Assembly (NCBI RefSeq): GCF_004912165.1
Contig: NZ_STGV01000005.1
Location: forward strand, 1 to 64,000
Length of the DNA stretch: 64,000 nucleotides
Direction: 5' to 3'
Origin: Peteryoungia ipomoeae
Lineage (GTDB): Bacteria; Pseudomonadota; Alphaproteobacteria; Rhizobiales; Rhizobiaceae
How positions within the stretch are numbered: position 1 is the first letter of the stretch; each line of letters opens with the position of its first letter. Of the stretch, positions 35,074 through 43,713 are shown piece by piece. A program made the translations under genes and the position numbers. A model generated the notes under the pieces. The model was not told the DNA's origin. It worked only from the letters and a program-made list of their open reading frames with translations, and ran no database searches.

Positions 35074-36222
35074 TCAAACCTCGCTGACGATCTCGCCGCC
35101 GGAAATGACATGCACCTTGAAATTCTCGAAGATCGCCTTGGCCTCGCCATTGGCGTAAAGCGCCTGATAGGCATCATGCGGCACAAGCGCATGTTTCTCG
35201 TAAGTCGAGACCCCCATGCGCGCGGCCTCGAGATCATGCGTCTCGATGTGATATTCCTGGACCGCCGGCGTCGACGAGAAGAAACCGTTGACCGCCGGCT
35301 GCTCGCGTTTGGAAAACACTTCCTGCACCGTCCAGGTCATGACCCAGGCATTTTCCGGTCGACGCACATTCGACAGGATGTCCGTGACCCGTCCGGCATT
35401 TTCGGTGATGCCCGCCGAATAGAAGGGTCCGAGCACGACGCGACCAATCGATCTGGGATGCAGCGTCGGGAAATCCCGATCCATATTGGTGGCAATGGTG
35501 GCCGGCGTGAGCGAATAGGCGGAATTCTTGATGCAGAAGGCATCAAAGGCCCGGGCAAGCTGCGGATTAAGCAGGCCGCCGACCGGCAGCGGTATGTCGA
35601 CATCGCGGTTGAGGCCACCTTCGGAGGTGACGAGAAGCCTCAGCATCTCCTCGGAACTGTCCTCGATGGTGGCAAGGTAGATCATCGGCAAGGTGCTGAC
35701 GCCGTCAAAGGCCGCCCAGGTCACGAGGCAGCTCGGCCGGCGCGTCTTCGGATTGACGCTGACATTGACGGTAGTCGGGAGAACCAGCGGTGAAAAGACC
35801 TCGCCGGAGATCACCCGTTCCAGATAGATCCGCTCGGCAATCTGGCTCTGCAATTCCCCGGGAAACGCGCGTTTTCGCAGGATGAAATCGACCATATCCT
35901 GCTTGAGGGCGGAAGCCTTCGGCATCGCGGCCAACCGTTGCGCCGCGCCCTCGCGATCGTTTTCAAGCTCGAGCGCATTCTGGAAGACCGGGAAACCGCT
36001 TTCAGCCCGGGCAATGCGAAACTGTCCGGTAAAATCCACCCGGTTCTGCCAGCAGGCCAGCGAGTTGCGCAATCGGTCGAGATAGGGAAGCACATGCAAG
36101 GCAGCCGGCCCCAACAGCGCATCGGGGCCAAGCGGTCTGGCGAGATAGATCTCCAGACCGTCAAGTGCTGCGCGCATCGCGGTAAAATACGGCGCAGTGG
36201 CTGCGTCCTTTGCCTCGACCAT
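35074..36222 (-). CDS. conserved protein of unknown function in SPFH/AAA operon
   Basis: A 382-residue soluble protein with no recognised domain. It has no signal peptide; a helical N-terminal ~160 residues; and a middle part with beta character ('VFSPLVLPTTVNVSVNPKTRRPSCLVTWAAFDGVSTLPMIYLATIE'). I chose the ATG at 36222, which follows AAAGGGG; the longer frame would add 38 residues lacking conservation-like features. Three bases separate its stop from the AAA ATPase start, so the two are translationally linked. The SPFH gene precedes it by 47 bases. Confidence 0.65.
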   Translation of the reverse strand: MVEAKDAATAPYFTAMRAALDGLEIYLARPLGPDALLGPAALHVLPYLDRLRNSLACWQNRVDFTGQFRIARAESGFPVFQNALELENDREGAAQRLAAMPKASALKQDMVDFILRKRAFPGELQSQIAERIYLERVISGEVFSPLVLPTTVNVSVNPKTRRPSCLVTWAAFDGVSTLPMIYLATIEDSSEEMLRLLVTSEGGLNRDVDIPLPVGGLLNPQLARAFDAFCIKNSAYSLTPATIATNMDRDFPTLHPRSIGRVVLGPFYSAGITENAGRVTDILSNVRRPENAWVMTWTVQEVFSKREQPAVNGFFSSTPAVQEYHIETHDLEAARMGVSTYEKHALVPHDAYQALYANGEAKAIFENFKVHVISGGEIVSEV

Positions 36223-36269
36223 GAAACCCCTTTCCCCTTGCGGTCTTTCAACCGCCTGTCTGCAGCCCC

Positions 36270-37160
36270 TTACTTCACCCCGATGAAGGGAAGGGCTGCC
36301 CCCGGCACCATGGTTGCCGGCAATTCCCCGTTCCAACGCTCGGCCGAGGTCAGGTTGATCAGTTCCGGGTTGTCGCGCAAGGCCGCACCCTTGGCGCGGA
36401 TGGCATCGGCCTCCGCCTGACCGGCAAGACGCGTCGCTTCCGCCTGCGCTTCAGCCTCCGCCCTGATGGCAGAGGCCCGCGCATTGGCCTGGGTGACGGT
36501 AATCTCGGCCTGCACCTTTTCCCGCTCGGCATTTTGCCTCAGCTTCTGCACCTCGACTTCGGCCAGCATGCGATTTTCGATCGACTGTTCGTATGCCTCG
36601 GAGAAGTCGATGTTCTCCACCTGGACACTGTCGATGATGACAGGTCCGATCACCGACTCGCGAATGGCCTGTTCGACTTCCAGATTGAGCCGTGCACGCT
36701 CCTGTATGGCGGTCACGGCATTGAAGCGGCCGAACACGGTCTTGGTCTGTTCATAAACACGCCGGTCGATCAGACGGGTGACCACGCCGCTTTCGCCGCC
36801 GTAATCGGCGTAGATCCGCTCCACCTGATCCGGCGGCAGGCGGTAGTTGACCGAAAGCGTCAGATTGGCCGCCTGCTGATCGCGCGAATAGGTCGAGACC
36901 TGATCGTAAAGCTGGGACCGGCTTTGCACGCTGACCTTCACCACCTCATCAAGGAAGGGCAACTTGAACCCCAGACCGGGCGCCGCGGTGCCCACCACCG
37001 CGCCTGTTCTCAGGATAACCCCGCGCTCGCCCTCATCCACCGTGTAGAAGCTGCCATTGGTCACCATCAAGCCCACAAGGCCGACCAGACCAATGAGAAC
37101 GAGGCTGGGCAGAAGGCGCCGAGCGGCAGAAGACCGTTCGGACTGGGAAAGCACTGTCAT
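36270..37160 (-). CDS. SPFH/band-7 (prohibitin-like) membrane protein
   Basis: The 296-residue protein has a single N-terminal membrane helix (~15-35) followed by the SPFH domain (YTVDEGERGVILRTGAVVG..., ~40-200). A long Ala/Glu/Arg-rich helix (~200-270) follows, as in prohibitins and HflK/HflC. Such proteins assemble into large membrane rings that scaffold proteases or other machines. It sits second in an operon with a coiled-coil protein and an AAA ATPase, which suggests a membrane scaffold for that ATPase. Confidence 0.88.
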   Translation of the reverse strand: MTVLSQSERSSAARRLLPSLVLIGLVGLVGLMVTNGSFYTVDEGERGVILRTGAVVGTAAPGLGFKLPFLDEVVKVSVQSRSQLYDQVSTYSRDQQAANLTLSVNYRLPPDQVERIYADYGGESGVVTRLIDRRVYEQTKTVFGRFNAVTAIQERARLNLEVEQAIRESVIGPVIIDSVQVENIDFSEAYEQSIENRMLAEVEVQKLRQNAEREKVQAEITVTQANARASAIRAEAEAQAEATRLAGQAEADAIRAKGAALRDNPELINLTSAERWNGELPATMVPGAALPFIGVK

Positions 37161-37197
37161 GTAGAGGGTCTCCGCAGAGGTAGGACTTAGGCCTGTT

Positions 37198-38286
37198 TCA
37201 AGGCTTCACGTAATTGGCAGAATTGTGCTTGTCGATCACGGCCTGGAAGCGCCGGGCAAACGCGTCATCGGCAAGCTTCTTGCGGCGCTGGATGTCCTGC
37301 GTCGAAAGCATGTTTTTCTCATGCATTTCCAGGAGATCGCCGATATGTCGCTGGGCAGCCGCCCCAATGCCGGCCATGGTCTCTTCCGCTGCCGTATCGA
37401 CCTGGCTTCCCAGCGTGTTGATGCGGTGGGCAACCTCCTGCTGGGCTGCCGTTTTCAGCGAATCTTCGAGCGCCTTGTAAAGCACGATGCGCTGTTCGGT
37501 ATCGATGGTCAGCTTGTTGATCAGCGTGTTCTGCGCGGCAATCTGGTTGTTCAGACTGTCGACGAAGGTCTGGAACATCGAGGTGTAGCGCTCGAGCGTC
37601 TGGCTTTCGGCGAGCAGCTCCTGTTCGCGCGCCTGGGCCTGATTGTATTCCGTTGCCAGAGCAGAGCGTTCGGCTTCCAGATTGGTCCGTTCGCCGGTGT
37701 CGGTCGAGGCGGCAATCCGGTTCTCGATGTCGAGCAGCATCGGGTTCAGCGCCTCGATGCGCGCCTGCGTCGTCTCGAGTGTGGCAATCGTCTGCTTGCG
37801 CCGCTCGATCACCTGGATCAGGCTCGCCTCGGAACTTGCATAGCGACTTTCAAGGACCGATTTCTGCTCCTTCAGAATGCCGACGATGCTGTCGGACTTG
37901 GAGAGCAGCTCCTGCAGATTGCCGGCAAGCGACATGTTGCGCACGCGCTCGGTGCGCATCCGTTGCGCCTTCTGCTTGGAGAAAATGCCGATGAATTTTT
38001 CCATGCCGGAAAAGCTCTTCATGCTCTCGAATTCGGAGCCGAAGATATTGGTGGCGTCTTCCAGGCCGATGATGAGATCGGCAATATTGCCCTCCATCAC
38101 CTTCTGCTGCTTCAGCACATCCTCGATGCGCGCATTCTCGATATCGAAATTCTGGTCACCGATGACTTTGTCGCTCTTCGCCAGCGTGTCCAGCACCGTG
38201 CCGGACTGATCGATCTTGCTGCGCATGTCCGCAACGATTGCGCGGGTTTTTTCGATTTCGCTGTCGAAGGATTGCAAAGTCGCCAT
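37198..38286 (-). CDS. long coiled-coil protein, first gene of SPFH/AAA operon
   Basis: A 362-residue, almost wholly alpha-helical, Gln/Glu-rich protein with long coiled-coil stretches (~100-320) and no signal peptide or membrane helix. No family is recognised. The ATG at 38286 follows AGGGGAACGAG and is much better than the starts upstream, which add 162 residues of high-GC shadow character. It is followed after 37 bases by the SPFH gene. Its likely role is a structural or tethering partner of the SPFH and AAA proteins. Confidence 0.7.
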   Translation of the reverse strand: MATLQSFDSEIEKTRAIVADMRSKIDQSGTVLDTLAKSDKVIGDQNFDIENARIEDVLKQQKVMEGNIADLIIGLEDATNIFGSEFESMKSFSGMEKFIGIFSKQKAQRMRTERVRNMSLAGNLQELLSKSDSIVGILKEQKSVLESRYASSEASLIQVIERRKQTIATLETTQARIEALNPMLLDIENRIAASTDTGERTNLEAERSALATEYNQAQAREQELLAESQTLERYTSMFQTFVDSLNNQIAAQNTLINKLTIDTEQRIVLYKALEDSLKTAAQQEVAHRINTLGSQVDTAAEETMAGIGAAAQRHIGDLLEMHEKNMLSTQDIQRRKKLADDAFARRFQAVIDKHNSANYVKP

Positions 38287-38495
38287 CTCGTTCCCCTGTC
38301 GCGCCGGCGATCCGCCGCCGGGCCCTGTCACTCCACCATAGCCAGATTCGCATGACGAGAAAGTAGCATGCCGCACACAATCGAAACTGGCGGAACAGAG
38401 ATCGGGATCCTTCACGGCAACGACAAGGGCCGCAGGCGGCAATTCGCTCGATTGCCATCTGCGGCTTGCGGACCTCTGTTCTGGCGAAGACGTGC

Positions 38496-38882
38496 TTACT
38501 GCCCCGCGGCAGCCGGATCCTTGAGATAAGCCAGGAGATTGACGATATCCTCCTCCTTCTTCATGCCGGCATAGGCCATCTTCGTGCCCTTGATCACGCC
38601 TTTCGGAGCCTTGAGATAGGCCGTCAACAGGGCCTCGTCCCACACCTTGCCCGCACCAAACTCGGTCATGGCAGGCGAATATTTGTAGCCCTCGGCTGTT
38701 CCGACGGCGCGGCCCACGATGCCGACGAGATGCGGCCCGACCTTGTTTTTGGCTTCCGATGCAGTGTGGCATGCCTGACAGGCCTTGAAGGCCTTTGCGC
38801 CAGCGACCGGGTCGCCACCGGCCATGGCGACGGCGGGACAGCCAAGCGCCGCAAGCAGAATGAGTTTGGCGGAAATCTTCAT
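38496..38882 (-). CDS. small periplasmic cytochrome c (class I)
   Basis: A 128-residue protein with a signal peptide (1-21) and a single haem-binding CQACH motif (35-39). Met102 in GTKMAYAGM is a likely sixth ligand. The pattern matches cytochrome c2/c550-type electron carriers of the periplasm. The start at 38882 has GGAG seven bases upstream. It is single and divergent from choX. The gap of about 209 bases upstream of the coiled-coil operon holds no further gene. Confidence 0.9.
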   Translation of the reverse strand: MKISAKLILLAALGCPAVAMAGGDPVAGAKAFKACQACHTASEAKNKVGPHLVGIVGRAVGTAEGYKYSPAMTEFGAGKVWDEALLTAYLKAPKGVIKGTKMAYAGMKKEEDIVNLLAYLKDPAAAGQ

Positions 38883-39148
38883 CAATGACTCCTAGTTGAC
38901 CTCAACGAGCAGATGCGATCGCCGAGGAGAATGCGAAAGCATTCTAGACCCTTCGACCATGATTGAGCCTTGATGCGCATCAACGCCACGCGATTTTTTC
39001 CACCGAAAACCGACAGGCCCCGTCCCGCATGGCCTAAAGGTCGCAAACCGTGCCACTTTGGCGACGCAAATACGCGGGCCTCCTTGCATTTATCAGGTAT
39101 TGAATGTTGACTTGGGAACATCAAAAAAAATGAACCGGGAGTTATCAC

Positions 39149-40105
39149 ATGCAAAACGCGACACAATTTCGACGCCTGATGGCCGCAACCGTCTCGCTGA
39201 TCGCCATCAGCACGCTGCCGGTTGCAGCCGCTGAAGCGGAGAGCTGCTCGACCGTCCGCTTCTCCGATGTCGGCTGGACCGATATCACGGCGACGACGGC
39301 GACCGCATCGGTGCTGCTGAAGGCCCTCGGCTACGAGCCGACCACAACGGTTCTGTCCGTTCCGGTCACCTATTCCTCCCTGAAGAACAAGGACATCGAC
39401 GTCTTCCTCGGCAACTGGATGCCAACAATGGAAGGCGACATCGCGCCTTACCGCGAAGACAAGTCGGTGGAAAGCTTCGGCCCGAACCTTGAAGGCGCGA
39501 AATATACCCTTGCCACCAATGCCAAGGGCGCTGAGCTCGGCATCAAGGATTTCGCCGACATTGCCAAGCACAAGGATGCACTGGACGGCAAGATCTATGG
39601 CATCGAGCCGGGCAATGACGGCAACCGCCTGATCCTCGAGATGATCGAAGGCGGCAAGTTCGAACTGGCCGACTTCGAGGTTGTCGAATCCTCCGAACAG
39701 GGCATGCTGGCGCAGGTCGCGCGTGCCGAGAAAGATGGCGAACCGGTGGTCTTCCTCGGCTGGGAACCGCATCCGATGAACGCCAATTTCAAACTCACCT
39801 ATCTGACCGGCGGCGACGATGTCTTCGGCCCGAACCTCGGCGGCGCGACGATCTACACCAACACCCGCGCTGGCTATACGACCGAGTGCCCGAATGTCGG
39901 CAAGTTCGTCACCAACCTCAAGTTCTCGCTGCAGATGGAAAACGAGATCATGGGCAAGATCCTCAATGACGGCGAGGACGCGGAAGCGGCAGCCACGGCG
40001 TGGCTGAAGGCCAATCCGACGGTGATCGACCCGTGGCTTTCCGGCGTGACCACCAAGGACGGTGGCGATGCGGCCGCAGCAGTGAAGACGGCACTCGGCC
40101 TCTAA
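39149..40105 (+). CDS. choX: choline ABC transporter substrate-binding protein ChoX
   Basis: A 318-residue periplasmic binding protein with signal peptide 1-28. The mature part has 'VRFSDVGWTDITATTATASVLLKALGYEP' and 'DVFLGNWMPTMEGDIAPY'. It also has the aromatic ligand-box residues typical of choline/betaine binders (Trp and Tyr in LGNWMPT and VFLGWEPHPMN). It belongs to the OpuAC/ProX-type family. Followed by choW and choV, it forms the high-affinity choline uptake system known from Sinorhizobium. GGGAG gives a ribosome site. A hairpin follows the stop codon. Confidence 0.94.
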   Translation: MQNATQFRRLMAATVSLIAISTLPVAAAEAESCSTVRFSDVGWTDITATTATASVLLKALGYEPTTTVLSVPVTYSSLKNKDIDVFLGNWMPTMEGDIAPYREDKSVESFGPNLEGAKYTLATNAKGAELGIKDFADIAKHKDALDGKIYGIEPGNDGNRLILEMIEGGKFELADFEVVESSEQGMLAQVARAEKDGEPVVFLGWEPHPMNANFKLTYLTGGDDVFGPNLGGATIYTNTRAGYTTECPNVGKFVTNLKFSLQMENEIMGKILNDGEDAEAAATAWLKANPTVIDPWLSGVTTKDGGDAAAAVKTALGL

Positions 40106-40127
40106 GACCTGTCCATCGACGAGGAGA

Positions 40128-40158
40128 CCGCGCGGTTGGGAGGGGGCCAGCCGCGCGG
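40128..40158 (+). promoter_or_regulatory. intercistronic stem-loop between choX and choW
   Basis: CCGCGCGG occurs at 40128-40135 and again at 40151-40158; the octamer is self-complementary, so the two copies can pair over a 15-base loop. It sits between the binding-protein gene and the permease gene and may stabilise choX mRNA, as the comparable hairpin at 13135 may do. Confidence 0.5.
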
Positions 40159-40197
40159 CCTTCCAGGCATTGAACACACGCCGGCCCGGGGACATCA

Positions 40198-41067
40198 ATG
40201 GATTTTCTGACAGACTATAAACTGCCGATAGGACCGGGCTCGAAAAGCGTGGTCGACTGGTTGACGGACAACGTTGAATTTCTCTTCGATATCGTTGCCA
40301 CCATTTTGAGCGCATCCATCGATGCCATGCTTTGGGTTCTGCAAGGCAACTTCCTCAAGGGCACGGCGGCCCAGGATTACTATCCCCTGGTGATCATCCT
40401 TGCCTTTGCACTCCTGGCATGGGTCATACGCCGCTCGGCCGGCATTGTTGCCTTTACCTTCTTCGGGCTGCTGCTGATCTACAATCAGGGCTACTGGAAA
40501 GAGACGATGGAAACGCTGGCGCTGGTGCTGGCCGCCACAGGCGTCTCCATGGTCATCGGGGTTCCGATCGGCATTGCCTGCGCCAGACGGCCCTGGCTCT
40601 ATGCCATCGTGCGGCCCGTACTCGACCTGATGCAGACCATCCCGACTTTTGTCTATCTCATTCCAGCGCTTATTCTTTTCGGCCTCGGCATGGTGCCCGG
40701 CCTGATTGCGACGGTGATTTTTGCCATCCCCGCGCCGATCCGCCTCACGCGTCTCGGCATCATCTCGACGCCGCCGTCGCTGGTGGAGGCGGCGGTCGCC
40801 TTCGGTGCAACGCCGACCCAGGTCCTGCGCAAGGTCGAGCTGCCCTTCGCCACGCCGCAGATCATGGCGGGTCTCACGCAAACCATCATGCTCTCGCTCT
40901 CCATGGTCGTGATTGCAGCCCTGGTTGGCGCAAGCGGGCTTGGCGTTCCCGTCGTGCGCGCGCTCAATACGGTAAACATCGCCCGCGGCTTTGAGGCGGG
41001 GCTCTGCATCGTCATCCTGGCGATCATTCTTGATCGGATCTTCCGCATTCCAGGAGAAGACGCATGA
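40198..41067 (+). CDS. choW: choline ABC transporter permease ChoW
   Basis: A 289-residue inner-membrane permease of the ProW/OpuAB type. It has about six to seven membrane segments and the EAA-loop region 'VEAAVAFGATPTQVLRKVELPFATPQIMAG', which is the contact point for the ATPase. It moves choline (or betaine-type solute) delivered by ChoX. Its last four bases overlap the start of choV (ATGA), showing translational coupling. Length is normal for the family. Confidence 0.92.
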   Translation: MDFLTDYKLPIGPGSKSVVDWLTDNVEFLFDIVATILSASIDAMLWVLQGNFLKGTAAQDYYPLVIILAFALLAWVIRRSAGIVAFTFFGLLLIYNQGYWKETMETLALVLAATGVSMVIGVPIGIACARRPWLYAIVRPVLDLMQTIPTFVYLIPALILFGLGMVPGLIATVIFAIPAPIRLTRLGIISTPPSLVEAAVAFGATPTQVLRKVELPFATPQIMAGLTQTIMLSLSMVVIAALVGASGLGVPVVRALNTVNIARGFEAGLCIVILAIILDRIFRIPGEDA

Positions 41068-42110
41068 CCGACGCAGTCACTTTCGAAAATGTCGACATCG
41101 TCTTCGGCGACAATCCGGCCCGCGCCATCGAAATGATCGACGAGGGCAAGACCCGCGACGAGATCGGTCGCGAGACGGGGCTGGTGCTTGGGGTGGCGGG
41201 CGCAACGCTCTCCGTCAAGGAAGGCGAGATCCTGGTGCTGATGGGGCTTTCAGGCTCCGGCAAATCGACGCTGCTGCGGGCGGTCAACGGATTGGCACCG
41301 GTGGTCCGCGGCAAGGTTGGCGTGCGCACCGACAAGGGGTATATCGACCCTTACCAGGCAGGCGCACAGCAATTGCGGGACCTGCGGATGCGCACCGTGT
41401 CGATGGTGTTCCAGCAGTTCGGCCTTCTGCCCTGGCGAACCGTTGCCGAAAATGTCGGCTTCGGCCTCGAACTCGCAGGCATTGCGGAGGCCGAGCGCAA
41501 GCGGACCGTCGCCGAACAGCTCGAACTCGTCAATCTCAGCCAATGGGCCGAACGCCGGGTCGACGAGCTCTCGGGCGGCATGCAGCAGCGCGTGGGGCTT
41601 GCCCGCGCCTTTGCGACCGGCGCCCCGATCCTTCTGATGGACGAGCCTTTCTCGGCACTCGACCCTCTGATCCGCACGCGCCTGCAGGACGAACTGCTCG
41701 AATTCCAGGCCCGCCTGAAGAAAACCATCCTCTTTGTCAGCCACGACCTGGATGAGGCTTTCCGCATCGGCAACCGCATTGCCATCATGGAAGGCGGGCG
41801 GATCATCCAGTGCGGTACGCCGCAGGAGATCGTCCAGAACCCGACGAACCAGTATGTCGCCGACTTCGTTCAGAACATGAACCCGATCAGCATGCTGACG
41901 GCAGCCGATGTGATGCGCCCGGGTGTATCGCCCGAAGACGCAGCCGTCAGCGCCACGACATCGCCAAAGACGGCGCTGGTCGAGGTGATGGACGCACTGG
42001 CCAACCGCCCCGGCACCGTCGGCGTTGTTGACAACGGCGCTGTGATCGGCACCATCACGGCTCAGGATGTGGTGAGCGGATTGACCCGGCACCGGCGCAG
42101 CAAGGCCTGA
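41064..42110 (+). CDS. choV: choline ABC transporter ATP-binding protein ChoV
   Basis: A 348-residue ABC ATPase of the ProV/OpuAA class. Walker A is GLSGSGKST, the Q-loop QQFGLLPW, the signature LSGGMQQR, Walker B ILLMDEPFSALDPL and the H-loop SHDLDEA. The last ~80 residues (from about 270) are a shortened CBS-like regulatory tail. Together with ChoX and ChoW it powers choline uptake for osmoprotection and as a carbon/nitrogen source. Coupled translation with choW is shown by the four-base overlap. Confidence 0.93.
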   Translation: MTDAVTFENVDIVFGDNPARAIEMIDEGKTRDEIGRETGLVLGVAGATLSVKEGEILVLMGLSGSGKSTLLRAVNGLAPVVRGKVGVRTDKGYIDPYQAGAQQLRDLRMRTVSMVFQQFGLLPWRTVAENVGFGLELAGIAEAERKRTVAEQLELVNLSQWAERRVDELSGGMQQRVGLARAFATGAPILLMDEPFSALDPLIRTRLQDELLEFQARLKKTILFVSHDLDEAFRIGNRIAIMEGGRIIQCGTPQEIVQNPTNQYVADFVQNMNPISMLTAADVMRPGVSPEDAAVSATTSPKTALVEVMDALANRPGTVGVVDNGAVIGTITAQDVVSGLTRHRRSKA

Positions 42111-42148
42111 CCCGGAGCCGCCGTCGTTTGCCGGAGGCTTAGGCAGTC

Positions 42149-42895
42149 ATGAACGACAAGGCCAAACTGATTCGCGATACAGACGATGCGGCGCGCCGCC
42201 AGGCGCGCACGCTTCTGCGCGGCGCCCGCTTTGCCGCAATGGGTGTCATCGATCCCGAAACGGGCTTCCCCTCCGTCAGCCGCGTGCTGATCGTTACCGA
42301 CATCGATGGCGTGCCGGTCATTCTGGTTTCCGAGCTTTCGGCGCACACCCAGGCGCTTTCACGGGACAAGCGTTGCAGCCTGATGACCGGCGAACCGGCC
42401 AAGGGCGACCCCCTCGCCCATCCACGCCTGATGGTGCAGTGCCTGGCCGAACCGGTGGATCACGACAGCGAAACCCATGGACGTCTGCGCGCGCGCTTTC
42501 TCGCACGCCATCCGAAGACGCAGCTCTATATTGATTTTTCGGACTTCCGTTTCGTCAAACTTGTGCCGCAACGAGCCGCTTTGAATGCCGGATTCGGTCG
42601 CGCCTTCCATCTCGACGCCGATGACCTGCTGATTGAGAACGGACCATATGAATTCTTGGGGTCTGAGGATGGATTATTGCTAGAATTGGGGGGGCAGTTT
42701 CCGGAGCTCGCTTCGCAAATTGCTACGGGTATTTATGGGGCAGCACCCGGCAATTGGCGCTTCTGCACCGTCGATAAAGCAGGAATAGATATATCTTTCA
42801 ATGACTTGATTGTTCGACACGAGTTCGGGCAGCTCGTTCGAACGAAAAACGATATGAATTTAGTGTTACCTAATTCAGTATACGCAGTACCTTAA
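42149..42895 (+). CDS. HugZ-like pyridoxamine-5'-phosphate-oxidase-fold protein, odd C-terminus
   Basis: A 248-residue protein. The N-terminal ~160 residues are a clear split-barrel FMN/haem domain of HugZ type ('ARTLLRGARFAAMGVIDPETGFPSVSRVLIVTDIDGVPVILVSELSAHTQAL'), found in rhizobial haem-degrading or haem-linked proteins. The C-terminal ~85 residues should be a DUF2470-like domain. Here only GNWRFCTVDKAGIDIS is recognisable and the rest is strange. From about 42640 the DNA is much more AT-rich with different codon use. The 3' end may be decayed or imported. It lies 38 bases after choV and could be read with it, though no function link is known. Confidence 0.75.
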   Translation: MNDKAKLIRDTDDAARRQARTLLRGARFAAMGVIDPETGFPSVSRVLIVTDIDGVPVILVSELSAHTQALSRDKRCSLMTGEPAKGDPLAHPRLMVQCLAEPVDHDSETHGRLRARFLARHPKTQLYIDFSDFRFVKLVPQRAALNAGFGRAFHLDADDLLIENGPYEFLGSEDGLLLELGGQFPELASQIATGIYGAAPGNWRFCTVDKAGIDISFNDLIVRHEFGQLVRTKNDMNLVLPNSVYAVP

Positions 42896-43008
42896 ATTTA
42901 GGCATATACAAATTTGTCACCCCTGTTAGAGTTCGGGACATAGCGAACGCATTGTTTTTCAACGGGTGCCAGTCCCCCGGCAGCACCCGAGCTAGGAAAG
43001 TTGAACTC

Positions 43009-43326
43009 ATGAATACACGCGATTTGTCCGAGCAGTCCAATGTAGCGGCAAGCCTTCTTTCGGCCATGGCCAACCCAAAGCGCCTGATGATCCTGTGCAG
43101 CCTCGTTGAAGGTGAAGTCCCCGTCGGCGTTCTGGCCAACCAGGTTGGCCTCAGCCAGTCGGCCCTCTCGCAGCACCTGTCGAAGCTGCGTGCACAGAAG
43201 CTGGTCAAGACCCGCCGCGATGCTCAGACGATCTATTACTCGTCCACCTCCGAATCGGTCATCAAGATCCTGTCTACGCTGGAAAGCATCTATTGCGCTC
43301 CTGCCGCCGCGCGGAACGCCGCGTAA
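43009..43326 (+). CDS. ArsR/SmtB-family regulator, NolR-like
   Basis: A 105-residue winged-helix protein. The segment 'LLSAMANPKRLMILCSLVEGEVPVGVLANQVGLSQSALSQHLSKLRAQKLVKTRRDAQTIYYS' closely resembles NolR, the rhizobial repressor of nodulation and other genes, and the related sulfide sensor BigR. Single-cysteine spacing does not clearly fit the BigR pair, so NolR-like is preferred. AGGAAAG precedes the ATG at 43009. A strong terminator follows at 43431. It stands apart from the HugZ-like gene by 113 bases; no target operon is adjacent. Confidence 0.85.
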   Translation: MNTRDLSEQSNVAASLLSAMANPKRLMILCSLVEGEVPVGVLANQVGLSQSALSQHLSKLRAQKLVKTRRDAQTIYYSSTSESVIKILSTLESIYCAPAAARNAA

Positions 43327-43430
43327 TGACAGCGCTGCCAAAGCCGATGGCTCTGGCGGGGTTTCAAACCTGGGACGGTTGAAAGATCGACCTTGATCGC
43401 ATGGTCAGCTGGCCGCAGGCGATCACTCTC

Positions 43431-43464
43431 AAAAACCTTCGCCCATCGCGGCGGAGGTTTTTTC
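43431..43464 (+). terminator. intrinsic terminator after NolR-like gene
   Basis: AAAAACCTTCGCC (43431-43443) pairs with GGCGGAGGTTTTT (43450-43462) with one wobble, followed by further T residues. The 387-base gap 43327-43713 otherwise holds only the promoter region of the aminotransferase gene. Confidence 0.9.
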
Positions 43465-43603
43465 GTTTCTGCCGGACAGTCAGCGGACGGCATGGCAGCG
43501 GCTGGCGGCCACCTTTTGCCGCCCCGCATTGGCCAGGCGCTGACCGCTCTCATCACGCCCTGTGCGCAATCCATGACCTTTGTTGATGCGCCCCCGCCCA
43601 TGG

Positions 43604-43632
43604 CTTGACGGCCTATCGCGCCCTGCTAACGT
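43604..43632 (+). promoter_or_regulatory. candidate promoter of the aminotransferase gene
   Basis: CTTGAC (43604-43609) is followed 17 bases later by TAACGT (43627-43632), a reasonable sigma-70-type pair about 80 bases before the chosen start codon. Confidence 0.4.
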
Positions 43633-43713
43633 GATGGCGCAACAAAGCCGCCGACGTTCAGGCCGGGGCCGGGCCAGTGGCCGCCCGCAATGACATGGGC
43701 CATGGAGAACACG

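Noticed and set aside
38287-38772. 162-residue N-terminal extension of the coiled-coil protein
   Set aside because: The extension is Arg/Gly/Ser-rich shadow-type sequence without ribosome site; AGGGG before 38286 is better.
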